Source: Nocardia abscessus
GTDB lineage: Bacteria > Actinomycetota > Actinomycetes > Mycobacteriales > Mycobacteriaceae
Length of the DNA stretch: 64,000 nt
Direction of reading: 5' to 3'
Assembly (NCBI RefSeq): GCF_015477775.1
Contig: NZ_JADLQO010000001.1
Span: 682,001-746,000, forward strand
Shown: piece by piece, positions 34,226 to 46,209 of the stretch
Layout: each line of letters opens with the position of its first letter
How positions within the stretch are numbered: the stretch's first letter is position 1
The notes under the pieces: model-generated
The model's database searches: none
Seen by the model: only the letters and a program-made list of their open reading frames with translations
Told to the model about the DNA's origin: nothing
Position numbers and translations under genes: made by a program

Positions 34226-34981
34226 TCAGCCGAACGGCTCCACCGGCACGCCGACTTCGTCCAGCGCGGCGCGGATGGACCGGGCCATCTCCACCGCCGC
34301 GGGCGAGTCACCGTGCACGCAGATGCTGGCCGCCCGCACCGTGACCTCGCCGGAGCCGTCGGCCGCGCGCGCGGCGCCCGACTCGGCGATCGAAACCGCC
34401 TGTGCGACCGCCTCCTGCGGGCCCAACACCGCACCTGGCGTACCGCGCGCGGCCAGCGAGCCGTCGGGCGTATACGCACGGTCGGCGAAACCTTCGCCGA
34501 CGAAGCGCACCCCGGCGGCCTGCGCGGCCGCCTCCAACTGGGTGCTCGCCGGTCCGAGCAGGGCCAGCCCCGAGTCGTACTCCACCATCGCGGCCAGCAC
34601 CGCGTCGGCCAGCTTCCGATCGCGCGCGGCCGAGTGATACAGCGCCCCATGCGGTTTCACGTAGCGCACGCGGTCGCCCGCGGCTTTCGCGAACGCGTCG
34701 AGGCCGCCGATCTGATACAGCACCTCGTCGCGCAGTTCGCCGGGTGCGACGGCGATCTCTCGTCTGCCGAAACCGGCCAGGTCGCGATACCCCACGTGGG
34801 CGCCGATCCGCACGCCCTTCGCCACGGCGAGCGCGCAGGTCCTGCGCATGATGGCGGGGTCGCCCGCGTGGAATCCGCAGGCGATGTTCGCGCTGGTGAC
34901 GATGTCGAGCATGGCGGCGTCGTCGCCCATCGTCCACGGTCCGAAGCCCTCGCCGAGGTCACTGTTCAGATCCAGCGGCAT
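34226..34981 (-). CDS. pxpA: 5-oxoprolinase subunit PxpA (LamB/YcsF family)
   Basis: A 251-residue protein, standard length. The family start is clear: MPLDLNSDLGEGFGPWTMGD, then SANIACGFHAGDPAIMRRTC, RIGAHVGYRDLAGFGRR and VRYVKPHGALYH. These conserved Asp, Glu and His residues form the active site of 5-oxoproline cleavage. First gene of the pxpABC operon. The ATG at 34981 is preferred because the family begins at PLDLNSDLGEG. Confidence 0.92.
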   Translation of the reverse strand: MPLDLNSDLGEGFGPWTMGDDAAMLDIVTSANIACGFHAGDPAIMRRTCALAVAKGVRIGAHVGYRDLAGFGRREIAVAPGELRDEVLYQIGGLDAFAKAAGDRVRYVKPHGALYHSAARDRKLADAVLAAMVEYDSGLALLGPASTQLEAAAQAAGVRFVGEGFADRAYTPDGSLAARGTPGAVLGPQEAVAQAVSIAESGAARAADGSGEVTVRAASICVHGDSPAAVEMARSIRAALDEVGVPVEPFG

Positions 34982-35119
34982 GTGCGTCCTCCAGTGTGTT
35001 GCCGACGGCATTCCGATTCTCGTGCCGGAGCGCTCTCCCGGGCAAGGACGCCCCGCCCGCGCGACCTGGGTCACAGCGCACGGATTCGGCCCGCCGCGCC
35101 AAGTACGCTCAGTTCAATC

Positions 35120-35935
35120 ATGGCCACGTATTTCGATCCGAAGTCCTGGTCGCCGCTGCGGGCAGTCGATCTCGGAAAGCGCCTGTTCGATCAATCCTGG
35201 CTGGAGCAGTGGGTCGCGCTGAGCACCGCCTGGATGGATCCGGTCGCCGACCTCGGCGCGGGCACCGTCACGGCGCTGCTGCCCGATGTGCTGATGACCA
35301 TGCTCAGCGAGGGCATCCTGAGCCGGTTCGGCGGGCAGGAGGTCAGCGCGACACTGCTCGGTCACGACCTGCACGCCACCTTGCAGGTGCTCAAGGTGCG
35401 CCGCCGCGGCGCGCACTTCCAGACCAAGACCGTGCTGTCGCGGCTGCGCTGGGACGATCACCCGATCGAGTCCGTGACCGTCATCGCGCACGGCGTCCGC
35501 CTGATACCGGGCGTGCCGACCAAGGTGCGCACCTCCCGGCTCGACCTCGACGGCACCGTCACCACCGCGGCGCTGGTCGGGTGGCTCAACACCCAGCCCC
35601 TGGACTGGGCCCTGGACGTGCACTCGAGCGGATTGATCCGAGCCCGGCACCGCCGACGACTGCTCACCGCGCTGGTGGACGCGTCGGTCCGCGACAACCG
35701 GCTGTTCATCGAGATACGCAGGGCGACGTGGTTCGGCGTCCGGATACCCAGCCGCGTGATCGACGTGCCCGCCATACCGCTCGAACACCTGCCCAAGGAC
35801 GCCCGGATCGCGCACGCCGACCGGGACGGCGATCTGATCCGGTTCCGCGTGGAACTGCCGGAGATCACCGGGTCGTTCGATCTGGCCCAGATGCGCTCGG
35901 CGATCCTGGCCGGAACCACCCTGATCGTCTTCTGA
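35120..35935 (+). CDS. Conserved hypothetical protein (possibly DUF2993/LmeA-like)
   Basis: A 271-residue soluble protein beginning MATYFDPKSWSPLRAVDLGK. The middle alternates polar and hydrophobic residues in long strands (VSATLLGHDLHATLQVLKVR, ESVTVIAHGVRLIPG), suggesting an elongated beta structure. The end reads ITGSFDLAQMRSAILAGTT. The strand pattern recalls DUF2993/LmeA lipid-binding proteins of mycolate actinomycetes, but there is no signal peptide, so I hold that only as a possibility. Its stop lies 5 bases from the convergent pcnA stop. Confidence 0.6.
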   Translation: MATYFDPKSWSPLRAVDLGKRLFDQSWLEQWVALSTAWMDPVADLGAGTVTALLPDVLMTMLSEGILSRFGGQEVSATLLGHDLHATLQVLKVRRRGAHFQTKTVLSRLRWDDHPIESVTVIAHGVRLIPGVPTKVRTSRLDLDGTVTTAALVGWLNTQPLDWALDVHSSGLIRARHRRRLLTALVDASVRDNRLFIEIRRATWFGVRIPSRVIDVPAIPLEHLPKDARIAHADRDGDLIRFRVELPEITGSFDLAQMRSAILAGTTLIVF

Positions 35936-35940
35936 CCTGG

Positions 35941-37401
<1,461 letters not shown>

Positions 37402-38151
37402 GAATGAGCAGCTTACCGAGCCACCACAGCGAATACGGCGGCGCAGCCCCGCACAGCAGCCCCGATATATAAGGACTCCGATATCAACCCAGCCAGCGGC
37501 CTCCGAGCACGAGCCTCCACCACCAGAACCAGCCAACCACGGGCCGCTCCCGCCCCACGCCGCCATGGGCCGCCGCTCCCAGCTCCAGGGAAGCCGAGAC
37601 CAATCAGCGCCGTCCGCGCCGCTCGTGGCCGAGCGACCGCAGCCACGATGCATTACGACCACCGATCGATCCCGACCATCAGCCACCCGAAGCGCACCCA
37701 CATCGTCCTGACCTCGGCTGCCAGCGCACCCCCGCTCGGAATCTCGAGCAATGCGAGACCGAGCATCCGCAGTTCACAACCCCGGTCTCATCCGAGCACC
37801 CGCCGTACACCACGAATCCCCGATCGACTCGACATCCAGCCACCCGAGCCACGAGCCCTTCGCTCAGAACTCGAAGACCAACGCGCCGGCGCACCCCCAA
37901 CCCCACGTGTCGAGCGAGGCGAGATCGAGCATCCACCCGCACACCCCGATCACCGATCGACCCGACGATCAGCCGCTCCGAACTGCGTGCACGATGTCCA
38001 GCGCCCGAAGACCAATGTGCCCGGCGCACCCCAACCCCAGGTTTCGAGCGAAGCTAGACCGAGCATGCGCCGTTCGCGGCCCGCGAGCCAAAAGAGGGCC
38101 GCGAACCCGCCGCGACGAAGTCGCGGCAATTCAACACAGTAGGATTGCCAG
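37402..38151. repeat. Gene-free region with degenerate repeats between pcnA and mutT4
   Basis: 750 bases with no convincing gene. A 26-base segment recurs in degenerate form at 37745, 37911 and 38045 (core GAGCGA(A/G)GC-AGA(C/T)CGAGCAT); the flanks of the second and third copies are also similar (GAAGACCAA then GGCGCACC-CCAACCCCA). The copies are 166 and 134 bases apart. Both pcnA and mutT4 promoters should lie here, mutT4 with its GTG directly after AGGATTGCCAG. Long overlapping ORFs on both strands reflect base composition. Confidence 0.55.
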
Positions 38152-38688
38152 GTGTCTCCGGCCGATCGTGCGAACAGTCGACGCCGCCAGCCTCGGCGCC
38201 GCGGTTCGGCCGCCAATGCCGCGAAGCCGCGGATGCGCACGGTGCGGGAGACCTCGGCAGGTGGGCTGGTCGTCGACGGCTTGGACGGACCGCGGGAATC
38301 GCGTAGCGCCGCTCTCATCGGGCGCACAGATCGCCGTGGGCGGTTACTGTGGTCGCTGCCGAAAGGACATATCGAAGAAGGTGAGACCGCCGAGCAGACC
38401 GCGATCCGCGAGGTCGCCGAGGAGACCGGCATCAACGGTGTCGTGGTCGCCGAACTCGGCAGCATCGATTACTGGTTCGTGACAGACGGTCGGCGGGTAC
38501 ACAAAACGGTGCATCATTATCTGCTGCGTTCGGTCGGTGGTGAACTGTCCGACGCCGACGTGGAAGTGACCCAGGTCGCGTGGGTTCCGTTGAGTGAACT
38601 GAATTCTCGGCTGGCCTACGCCGACGAGCGGCGGCTGGCGGAGATGGCGAACAAGCTGATCGACCGGATGGAGACCGGCAAGCGATGA
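38152..38688 (+). CDS. mutT4: Nudix hydrolase MutT4-like
   Basis: A 178-residue protein: a basic N-terminal 30 residues ([20 protein letters not shown]), then the Nudix domain with [20 protein letters not shown] followed by TGI (about residues 72-95), and [19 protein letters not shown]. By sequence and position it corresponds to M. tuberculosis MutT4 (Rv3908), a nucleotide pyrophosphatase. GTG start. The stop overlaps the ATG of the DUF6049 gene (ATGA), so the two are translationally coupled. Confidence 0.85.
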   Translation: MSPADRANSRRRQPRRRGSAANAAKPRMRTVRETSAGGLVVDGLDGPRESRSAALIGRTDRRGRLLWSLPKGHIEEGETAEQTAIREVAEETGINGVVVAELGSIDYWFVTDGRRVHKTVHHYLLRSVGGELSDADVEVTQVAWVPLSELNSRLAYADERRLAEMANKLIDRMETGKR

Positions 38689-41285
38689 CGCGTGGACTGT
38701 TCCGGATCTTCGTGGCGGTCCTGACCATCCTCGGCCCGGTGACGACGCTGCCACTGCTCGATTCCGCGTCGGCCGAGGCGCAACCGGCCGGGTCCGGTAC
38801 CTCGTCGAGTCCCAAATTCCTCAAGCTGTCGCTCGATTCGGTGACGCCGACCACGGTGACCACCACCAGTGACTCCCTGCTGACGGTCTCGGGCACGGTC
38901 ACCAATATCGGCGATCGTGTGGTGGACGACGTCAGCATCCGCCTGCAGCGGGCGGCGGCGATCACCACGCCGATCGGGTTGCGCGCCACTCTGCGCCTCG
39001 ATGAGGTCAATTACGACGTGAACGGCGAGTTCGAGGACGTCGCGCAGCGACTGAATCCGGGTCAGCGCAAGCAGTTCACGCTGAGCATCCCGTTGCGTTC
39101 CGAGAGCGGCGCCACGTCGCTGCGCATCACGGAGCCGGGCGTCTACCCGCTGTTGCTGAACGTGAACGGCGAACCGGCTTACGGCACGCAGGCTCGGCTC
39201 GACGACGCCAGGTTCCTGCTCCCGGTGCTCGGCGTGCCGCCCACCAGCGAGGACGCCGGCGGCGCGGCGGCGCCGGTTTCCGCGCCCACCGACGCGCCGG
39301 TCGCGACGACGTTGCTGTGGCCGCTGGCCGACCGGCCGCGGCAGGTCGGGGGTCGTCCGGGCAGTGTGGACGGCAAAGCGGAGCTGACCGACGACGAACT
39401 GGCCGCTTCGCTCGGCAAGGGCGGCCGTCTCGATCAGCTGTTGGCCGCGCTGGAGGGGGTGTCGAGCCCGGGCGCGGGCCGCAATGCCGAGCTGACCTCG
39501 GCCGTATGCCTCGCCGTCGACCCCGACCTGCTGCTCACCGTGCGCGCGATGACCGATGGTTATCGTGTGCTGGCCAGCCCGTCCGACCCCGACGGAGCGA
39601 CCAGGGCGGGCGCGGGTGCCGAACAGGCCCAGACCTGGCTGGACCGGTTGCGCGTGCTGGCCGGCTCGATGTGCACCGTGGCGCTGCCGTTCGCGCAGGT
39701 CGATCTCAGCGCGCTGGCCGCGGTCAACGATCCGGCGCTGTCGGCGCGCGCGATCACCGAACCGGCCGACATCATCGACTCGATCCTGTCCACCAGGTCG
39801 GTGCGCGGGGTCAGCCTGCCGGATTCCGGCAGCATCGACGCGGGGGCGGGTCTCCTGCTGCGCAGTCACGGTTTCGGTACCGCTGTACTCGCCTCGACGG
39901 CCGCCGTTCCGCAGGGCAGTGTGGACTGGGCGCAGTCGAGCCGTGAAAGCAGCGACACCACACCCGGTTCGAGCGAGGCAGCGGGCAGTGCGGACCCGGC
40001 GAGCCCGGAAGTGGTCCGGCTGCCCGAGATCACCGCGATCCCGCCCACCGCACCGGCCCCGGCGCCGGCGCCGCCGGTCGCGGGCAATCCGGCACCGCCC
40101 GCCGCGAGTACACCCGCACCGGCCACGGATCCGGCGCTGCACGCCGTGACGTTCGACATCTGGTCGGCGACGGCGCTCGCCGCGGTGGGCTCGAATCCGC
40201 CCACACCGCCGTTCACCCCGGCCCGGGTCCGCTACGACGTGACGAACGACTCGCGTGCGGCGCGCCTGCAGGACGCTCTCGGAGCGATCTCGTGGAGCGC
40301 ACTACATCCGGAGGCGAACCGGCCGCGTTCGCTCTTGCTCGTCCCGCCACAGCAATGGGGTGCGAACCGGGACGAGGCAACGGCGCTGTTGCGCCAAGTC
40401 GACGTGCTGATGCGCGGCAATCTCGCCACCGCGCGCCCGTTCCACGATCTGGTGGCGCTGCCGCCGGACGCACAGCCCTACGAGCTGGACTATCTGCCGC
40501 AGGCGGCACAGGACGCGGTGCCCGAACGGTTCGTGCCGCCCGTGCGCGACCAGGGCCGCCGGATCACCGAGATGATGCGCGCGCTGGTGGACGTGCCGGA
40601 AGCCGAGCCGACGCCACACGATTTCTTGACGCCGCTGCGCGACGACCTGCTGCGCGTGCTCAGCCTCTCCGATCGCCGTGCGGGCGACGCGGCGCCACCG
40701 GATACGTTCGCCCAGCGGAGGCTGGATCAGAACACACGGACGATGGACAAGCTGTATCGCTCCGTCACCGTGCTTCCGCCGGGCGGGGTGTACACGCTGG
40801 CGTCCGAACAGAGCCCTTTGCTGCTGGTCGCGCGCAATGACCTGCCGGTGGCCATCCGGGTCAGGTTCCGGATCGAGTCGCCCGACCAGACGGAGATCAC
40901 CGATCCGGGCGAGCAGCAACTCCCGGCGAACGGGTCGCGGTCCTTCCAGATCCCCACGGAGGTCCGTGACAGCCGCAACCTGGTCGTTCCGATCTCGCTC
41001 ACCACGCCGGAGGGGGTTGCCCTGGGCAATCCCACGCAGGTCTCGGTGCGTTCGAATGCTTACGGTCAGGCCTTGGCGATAATTACCGGATGCGCCGCAC
41101 TCCTGCTGCTCCTCTTGGCCGGTCGCCGTTTGTGGCGCCGGTTCCGCGGGCAGCCCGACCCGGCGGACGAGGGCTTCGATCCGGGTACCAGGCGGCGGGT
41201 CAACCGGTACCGGCGGGCACGCAGGCGGGTGCTGCAGGCGGAGGAACAACAACAGCAGCAGGAGCAGCTCCAGGAGACGCGGTGA
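38685..41285 (+). CDS. DUF6049 family large secreted protein (Rv3909 homologue)
   Basis: An 866-residue envelope protein. Signal peptide ([26 protein letters not shown] shortened here to its core; cleavage near residue 33), several beta-rich domains, a Pro/Ala-rich linker (about residues 450-485, [20 protein letters not shown]) and a C-terminal membrane anchor ([20 protein letters not shown]) followed by a basic, glutamine-rich cytoplasmic tail ([12 protein letters not shown]). This is the orientation of M. tuberculosis Rv3909, always next to murJ, which suggests a role in cell-wall assembly. Function is unknown. Coupled to mutT4 by a 4-base overlap. Confidence 0.83.
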   Translation: MTRGLFRIFVAVLTILGPVTTLPLLDSASAEAQPAGSGTSSSPKFLKLSLDSVTPTTVTTTSDSLLTVSGTVTNIGDRVVDDVSIRLQRAAAITTPIGLRATLRLDEVNYDVNGEFEDVAQRLNPGQRKQFTLSIPLRSESGATSLRITEPGVYPLLLNVNGEPAYGTQARLDDARFLLPVLGVPPTSEDAGGAAAPVSAPTDAPVATTLLWPLADRPRQVGGRPGSVDGKAELTDDELAASLGKGGRLDQLLAALEGVSSPGAGRNAELTSAVCLAVDPDLLLTVRAMTDGYRVLASPSDPDGATRAGAGAEQAQTWLDRLRVLAGSMCTVALPFAQVDLSALAAVNDPALSARAITEPADIIDSILSTRSVRGVSLPDSGSIDAGAGLLLRSHGFGTAVLASTAAVPQGSVDWAQSSRESSDTTPGSSEAAGSADPASPEVVRLPEITAIPPTAPAPAPAPPVAGNPAPPAASTPAPATDPALHAVTFDIWSATALAAVGSNPPTPPFTPARVRYDVTNDSRAARLQDALGAISWSALHPEANRPRSLLLVPPQQWGANRDEATALLRQVDVLMRGNLATARPFHDLVALPPDAQPYELDYLPQAAQDAVPERFVPPVRDQGRRITEMMRALVDVPEAEPTPHDFLTPLRDDLLRVLSLSDRRAGDAAPPDTFAQRRLDQNTRTMDKLYRSVTVLPPGGVYTLASEQSPLLLVARNDLPVAIRVRFRIESPDQTEITDPGEQQLPANGSRSFQIPTEVRDSRNLVVPISLTTPEGVALGNPTQVSVRSNAYGQALAIITGCAALLLLLLAGRRLWRRFRGQPDPADEGFDPGTRRRVNRYRRARRRVLQAEEQQQQQEQLQETR

Positions 41286-41511
41286 CCGAACCCGCTTCGA
41301 CGGGTCTGCGCAAACCGCTTCTACCTGCGTCGATGTGGTGTATCGCGGTGTCGTGTGGCACGGTGGAGGACAATCACGGTGTTCCCGGGCCGGTCCGCTC
41401 CGGACGGGGACCACTGACAGAATGTTCGCCGATCACGGCGAACCGTTGCGGCGAGCCGCGGCTCACCGCACCGATGGGGGTGCGGATATCCCGGCTGGTA
41501 CAGGAGGCATG
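41286..41511 (+). other. Gap before murJ, no gene
   Basis: 226 bases between the DUF6049 gene and murJ. The murJ frame is open back to 41335 but the translation there is unlike the family. The AGGAGG ribosome-binding site of murJ lies at 41502. A promoter may be present; I cannot place one. Confidence 0.4.
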
Positions 41512-44500
41512 ATGAGCGACGATGACATATCGGCTCATCGCCCTCGACCAGGCGACCGGCTCGACGGCCCGCCGCTTCGTCGCGCGCCGGTCGCGCCGTG
41601 GGAACGCAACCGTGCCACACCCGAAGCCGAGAGTTCGGACGTGAACGGCGGAGCCTACGACGACGGTCAGGCGCCTCGTGTGCCGCAGATCAGTCGTCCC
41701 GCGCCCGCACCGCAGCCGCGCCCGGGTCAGCGCATGCAGCCACCGCCCGCCGCACCGCCGAGGCCGCAGCGGCCGCCGGTGCCGCCACCGCCGCGGCCCG
41801 GCCCCGCGCCGCACCCGGGCCAGCGGCAGTACCCCGCGGCCCCGCCACCGGGCCCTGGACCACAGCCGCGCCCGGTGCCGCCTGGACCCGTTCGCCCGGG
41901 GCCCGGCCAGTCCGGTCCGCCGCCGACCGGCGCGCCCCGGCAGGCGCCGCCCGGTCCGCCCCGTGCACCGCAGTCCGGCGCGACTCCGGCCGTACCGCGT
42001 CCACCTCGGTCCGGCGCCATGCCCGCAGTGCCCAGGCCCCCGCAGTCCGGTCCGATCCCGGCCACGCCGCGCCCACCCCAATCGGGCCCGATCCCGGCCG
42101 CCGTGCCGGACTCCGATCGGGTGCCCCCACCGCGCTACGCCCCGCCGCAGCCGCAGCAGTTCCCGCCACCGCCGCCGCGGCAACGGCCCGCCGCTCCGGT
42201 CCGGCACGAGCCCGCGGAACCGGATCGCCCCCGGACCAGGGAGTGGCCCGCCGCCACCAAAACCGCCGAACCGCCCAAGGCGGACGATTCGAAGCAGAGT
42301 GCGAGCTCCCGGCTGCTGAGCGACTCGGGGTCGATCGCGTTCGCGACGCTGATCAGCAGAGTCACCGGATTCGGCAAGCAACTGATGCTGCTGACCGTGC
42401 TCGGCCCCGCGATCGCCAGTGCGTTCACCGTCGCCAGCCAGATTCCGAACATGATCGCGGAACTGGTGCTCGGCGCGGTGCTCACCGCGATCGTGGTGCC
42501 GACGCTGGTGCGCGCGGAGCAGGAGGACCCCGATCGCGGGGCGGCGTTCGTCCGGCGCCTGGTGACCGCGGCTTTCGTCGTCCTGGCCACCGCCGCACTC
42601 CTGGCGACGGCTGCGGCGCCGGTGCTGACCACACACGTCTTCCTGTCCGACGACGGCAAGGTCAACACCGCGCTCACCACGGCCCTAGCCTTCCTGCTGT
42701 TGCCCGCGATCCTGTTCTACGGCATGTCGGCGCTGCTCACGGCGATCCTCAACACCCGCCAGATGTTCAAGCCCGGCGCGTGGGCCCCGGTACTGAACAA
42801 CCTGGTCGTGCTGACCGTGCTCGGTTTGTACGTCCTGATGCCAGGGGAGATCACGCTCGACCCGGTCCGGATGAGCGACCCGAAGCTACTGGTGCTCGGC
42901 GTCGGCGTCACGATCGGCGTGGTGGTGCAGGCGGTCAGCCTCGTCCCGGCGATCCGCAGGGCAGGCATCGACTTGCGCCCGCTGTGGGGGATCGACGCCC
43001 GGCTCAAGCAGTTCGGCGGCATGGGCGCGGCCATCATCCTGTACGTGCTGATCAGCCAGGCGGGCTTCGTCTTCGCCACGCGGATCTCCTCGCATGCCGA
43101 CGCGGCGGGTCCGGCGATCTACAACAACGCGTGGCTGCTGCTGCAACTGCCCTACGGCGTGCTCGGTGTCACCGTGCTCACCGCGATCATGCCGCGGCTG
43201 AGCCGCAATGCCGCCGCCGACGACACGCCCGCGGTGGTCGACGATCTCTCCGCCGCCACCCGGTTGACCATGATCGCGCTGGTCCCGGTGGTCACCTTCC
43301 TCACGCTGGCCGGTCCGCAGGTCGGGCAGGCGCTCTACGGCTACGGCAACTTCGGATCCGACGCCGAACGTCTCGGGCTCGCGGTCAGCTGGTCGGCGTT
43401 CGCGCTGATCCCGTACTCGCTCGTGCTGATCCACCTGCGGGTGTTCTACGCCAGGGAGCAGGCGTGGATCCCGACCTGGATCATCCTCGGCATCACCGCC
43501 GCCAAGATCGTCTTCTCGGCGCTGGCTCCGGTGCTCACCGACGCGGAGCACGTGGTGATCGCGCTCGGCGTCGCGAACGGACTCGGCTTCGCGGTCGGCG
43601 CCGTCGTGGGCGGTTACCTGCTGCACCGCAGTCTGGGTGATCTCCGGATGGCCAATGTCGGCCGCACGGTGACGCGTGTCGTACTTGCGTCGCTCGCGGG
43701 CGGCGCGGTGATGTGGATCGTGGATCGGGTACTCGGGCTGGATCGCCTGACCGCGTCCTTCCACGGACCGGGTTCGCTGATCCGGGTGGCGATCACCGCG
43801 ATCGTCATGTTCGCGGTGGCCTTCGGCCTGATGCGACTCGCCGGTATCCCGGAGATCGTCGCCATCACCGTGGCCATCTCGCGGCGCCTCGGCTGGACCC
43901 CGCCCGCGCCGGATCTCGACCTGGAGAGCCCGGTCGAAGATCCCTACGTCACGCAGGTACTGCGCAGGCCCGACTCGTATCTGGACTACCCGCGGTTCGA
44001 TCCGTACATGGACGCCCAGACCATGGTGCTGCCTGTGATCAGACCCGATGCCGTTGACCGCACCGGCATGGGTGAGTTCCCGTACCCTGTTCGGCAGAGA
44101 AGCACAAGTGGCGAATTCGCCGGAACCTCGACATATCAGGGCGAAGGAGGACCGAGGGTGAGCGACGACGCGGTGGGCGGCGTCCCAGCCGCCGATTCTT
44201 CTGCGACCACGCCCGGCGGACTGTTTACCGATGTACCGCCGACCGCGGGGGAGCCGTTGGATCCCGCGTACGCGAACAAGGAGCCGGGCACGGCCGCACC
44301 GGATCAGGACCCGGCGAGACCGCAGGACAACCAGCTGCCGCCGCGCGATCCGATGTACGACACCGGGATGATCCCCATCGGCTCGCCGGAGATGCCACCG
44401 ATGGGTGGCGAGAACCTGGGCGGTCGGCGGATTCCACGCGGCCCCAAGCTGATTCCGGGCGCCTCGGTGGCCGGCGGGCGCTACCGCCTGCTGGCCGGTC

Positions 44501-45963
44501 ACGGCGGCGCACGCGGTCTGAAGTTCTGGCAGGCGCTGGACATCAAACTCGATCGCGAGGTCGCGTTGACCTTCGTCGACGCCGACCAGAAGGCGACCGA
44601 GAACTCCGGCCAGGACGGCCCACAGGCGATCCTGTCCCGGACGCTGCGCCTCGGCCGGATCAACTCACCGGGCCTCGCTCGCGTTCTGGACGTGGTACGC
44701 GGCAGCTCCGGCGGCATCGTGGTGGCGGAGTGGACCCCGGGCCGTTCGCTGCGGGAGATGGCCGAGACGGTGCCGTCGCCGATCGGTGCCGCGCGCGCCA
44801 TCCGCGCCCTCGCCTCGGCGGCCGAGCTGGCCCACCGCGGTGGTGGGTCGCTGTCCATCGACCATCCCGACCGGGTGCGTATCAGCGCCTCCGGTGACGC
44901 GGTGCTGGCCTTCCCCGGCACCCTGTCCGACTCCGACGCGCAGTCCGACGTGCGTGGTCTCGGTGCGATGCTCTACTCGCTGATCACCGCGCGCTGGCCG
45001 ATCCGCTCCGGCGGTGTCACCGGCAACGCTGCGACGGTGGGCGGGCTGCGGCTGGCCGACTTCGGTCCGGACGGAACTCCGGTGGAGCCAAGACAGATCC
45101 GTCCGGAAGTGCCGTTCGAGATCTCCGCGGTCGCCGTGCGCTCGCTGGAGTCGAACAAGGGCGTGCGCACCGCCGCCACGGTTCAGCACGTGCTGGAGCA
45201 GGCGTCCGTGGTCGATCAGAAGACCGATTTCATCCCGGTGCTCCGGCTCGGCCAGCGCCCGCCCGCGAACATGGACGACTCGCTCGCCGATCCGGATCTG
45301 CTCGCGGCCGAACGCGAACGCTCCCAGCGCATGATGTGGATCATGGTCGGCCTCGGCATCCTCGCCGCGCTGGTGGTCGGCATCGTGATCTGGTGGATGG
45401 TCAGCGTATTCGCGCCCGGCGCTTCGGACGCGCCGCTGAACGAACAGCGCAACATCGGCCTGACCACGAACAACCAGCCCGCCCCGACGCCTGCGGCGGC
45501 GGGTCCGAACCTCACGCCGGCCGGTGTGCCGGTCCCGGTGACCGGTGTGTCGGTGTTCTCTCCGGAGGGCACCGCCGACGGCGTCGCCAATGTCCAGGCG
45601 GTGCTGGACAACGACCCGGGCACCCAGTGGCGCACCGATCAGTACTTCCAGCAGTTCCCGGCCCTCAAGAAGGGGGTCGGGCTGCTCGCGACGCTGCCCG
45701 CCCCCGCGAAGCTCACCAACGTCTCGATCAACTCGCCCAGCGCGGGCACGTCGGTGGAGATCCGCACCTCGCCCACCGGCTCGCCGACGCTGGATCAGAC
45801 CCAGCTGATCGGTTCGGCCCGGCTGGACGACGGCGTCACCGACATCCCGGTGCGTGCCGACCAGGCCGCCCGCTACGTTCTCGTCTGGATCACCGGACTG
45901 GGGAATTCCGGAGGACAGTTCCAGACCGCTATCGCCGATATTCGCTTCGACGCCGCGTCTTAG
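41512..45963 (+). CDS. murJ: Lipid II flippase MurJ (MviN) fused to pseudokinase and ectodomain
   Basis: A 1483-residue four-part protein. Residues 1-260 are a disordered Pro/Arg/Gln-rich segment. The MurJ flippase core (about 265-800, starting SRLLSDSGSIAFATLISRVTG) has about 14 membrane spans and moves lipid II across the membrane. A pseudokinase follows (about 983-1230): it keeps the fold (GGRYRLL, DREVALTF) but lacks the glycine loop, the VAxK lysine and an HRD motif (SIDHPDRVRI instead). A single membrane span (about 1274-1300) leads to an extracytoplasmic NPCBM/discoidin-like domain. M. tuberculosis MviN (Rv3910) has the same plan and its pseudokinase binds FhaA after PknB phosphorylation. 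Two ATGs follow AGGAGG; the second is used. Confidence 0.92.
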   Translation: MSDDDISAHRPRPGDRLDGPPLRRAPVAPWERNRATPEAESSDVNGGAYDDGQAPRVPQISRPAPAPQPRPGQRMQPPPAAPPRPQRPPVPPPPRPGPAPHPGQRQYPAAPPPGPGPQPRPVPPGPVRPGPGQSGPPPTGAPRQAPPGPPRAPQSGATPAVPRPPRSGAMPAVPRPPQSGPIPATPRPPQSGPIPAAVPDSDRVPPPRYAPPQPQQFPPPPPRQRPAAPVRHEPAEPDRPRTREWPAATKTAEPPKADDSKQSASSRLLSDSGSIAFATLISRVTGFGKQLMLLTVLGPAIASAFTVASQIPNMIAELVLGAVLTAIVVPTLVRAEQEDPDRGAAFVRRLVTAAFVVLATAALLATAAAPVLTTHVFLSDDGKVNTALTTALAFLLLPAILFYGMSALLTAILNTRQMFKPGAWAPVLNNLVVLTVLGLYVLMPGEITLDPVRMSDPKLLVLGVGVTIGVVVQAVSLVPAIRRAGIDLRPLWGIDARLKQFGGMGAAIILYVLISQAGFVFATRISSHADAAGPAIYNNAWLLLQLPYGVLGVTVLTAIMPRLSRNAAADDTPAVVDDLSAATRLTMIALVPVVTFLTLAGPQVGQALYGYGNFGSDAERLGLAVSWSAFALIPYSLVLIHLRVFYAREQAWIPTWIILGITAAKIVFSALAPVLTDAEHVVIALGVANGLGFAVGAVVGGYLLHRSLGDLRMANVGRTVTRVVLASLAGGAVMWIVDRVLGLDRLTASFHGPGSLIRVAITAIVMFAVAFGLMRLAGIPEIVAITVAISRRLGWTPPAPDLDLESPVEDPYVTQVLRRPDSYLDYPRFDPYMDAQTMVLPVIRPDAVDRTGMGEFPYPVRQRSTSGEFAGTSTYQGEGGPRVSDDAVGGVPAADSSATTPGGLFTDVPPTAGEPLDPAYANKEPGTAAPDQDPARPQDNQLPPRDPMYDTGMIPIGSPEMPPMGGENLGGRRIPRGPKLIPGASVAGGRYRLLAGHGGARGLKFWQALDIKLDREVALTFVDADQKATENSGQDGPQAILSRTLRLGRINSPGLARVLDVVRGSSGGIVVAEWTPGRSLREMAETVPSPIGAARAIRALASAAELAHRGGGSLSIDHPDRVRISASGDAVLAFPGTLSDSDAQSDVRGLGAMLYSLITARWPIRSGGVTGNAATVGGLRLADFGPDGTPVEPRQIRPEVPFEISAVAVRSLESNKGVRTAATVQHVLEQASVVDQKTDFIPVLRLGQRPPANMDDSLADPDLLAAERERSQRMMWIMVGLGILAALVVGIVIWWMVSVFAPGASDAPLNEQRNIGLTTNNQPAPTPAAAGPNLTPAGVPVPVTGVSVFSPEGTADGVANVQAVLDNDPGTQWRTDQYFQQFPALKKGVGLLATLPAPAKLTNVSINSPSAGTSVEIRTSPTGSPTLDQTQLIGSARLDDGVTDIPVRADQAARYVLVWITGLGNSGGQFQTAIADIRFDAAS

Positions 45964-46209
45964 GCCGGCTCCGCCCCGGCCCCGTTCGTGCGGACCGCGC
46001 ACCGCGCGACGCTGACCGACGCGCATTCCGCCGTTACCGGCCTCGATCCGTTGGTTGCTGCCAAATCGTTACGGACGCTATGATCTTCGGGCGCTCTCAG
46101 CAGGGGAGCTTCCCAGGTTCCGGTGTTTTCGATCCTGGATGCTGCGAGATCTCGGTGACGGTCAAACCGTGCCCGTTGCCGCCGTGAGAGCTGTCCAAGG
46201 GGTTGGCAT
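45964..46209 (+). promoter_or_regulatory. Intergenic region upstream of sigM
   Basis: 246 bases between murJ and sigM. A sigM promoter is expected here; SigM is autoregulated in mycobacteria, but I find no clear GGAAC / CGTC pair. AAGGGGT at about 46198 is the ribosome-binding site for the TTG start. Confidence 0.35.

Noticed and set aside
34655..34670. Further parS near GGTTTCACGTAGCGCA
   Set aside because: Only the left half matches; the right arm is not GAAACA.
37402..38151. Protein-coding genes in the pcnA-mutT4 gap
   Set aside because: ORFs on both strands are Pro/Arg/Ser-rich, lack ribosome-binding sites and change frame between the repeat copies.
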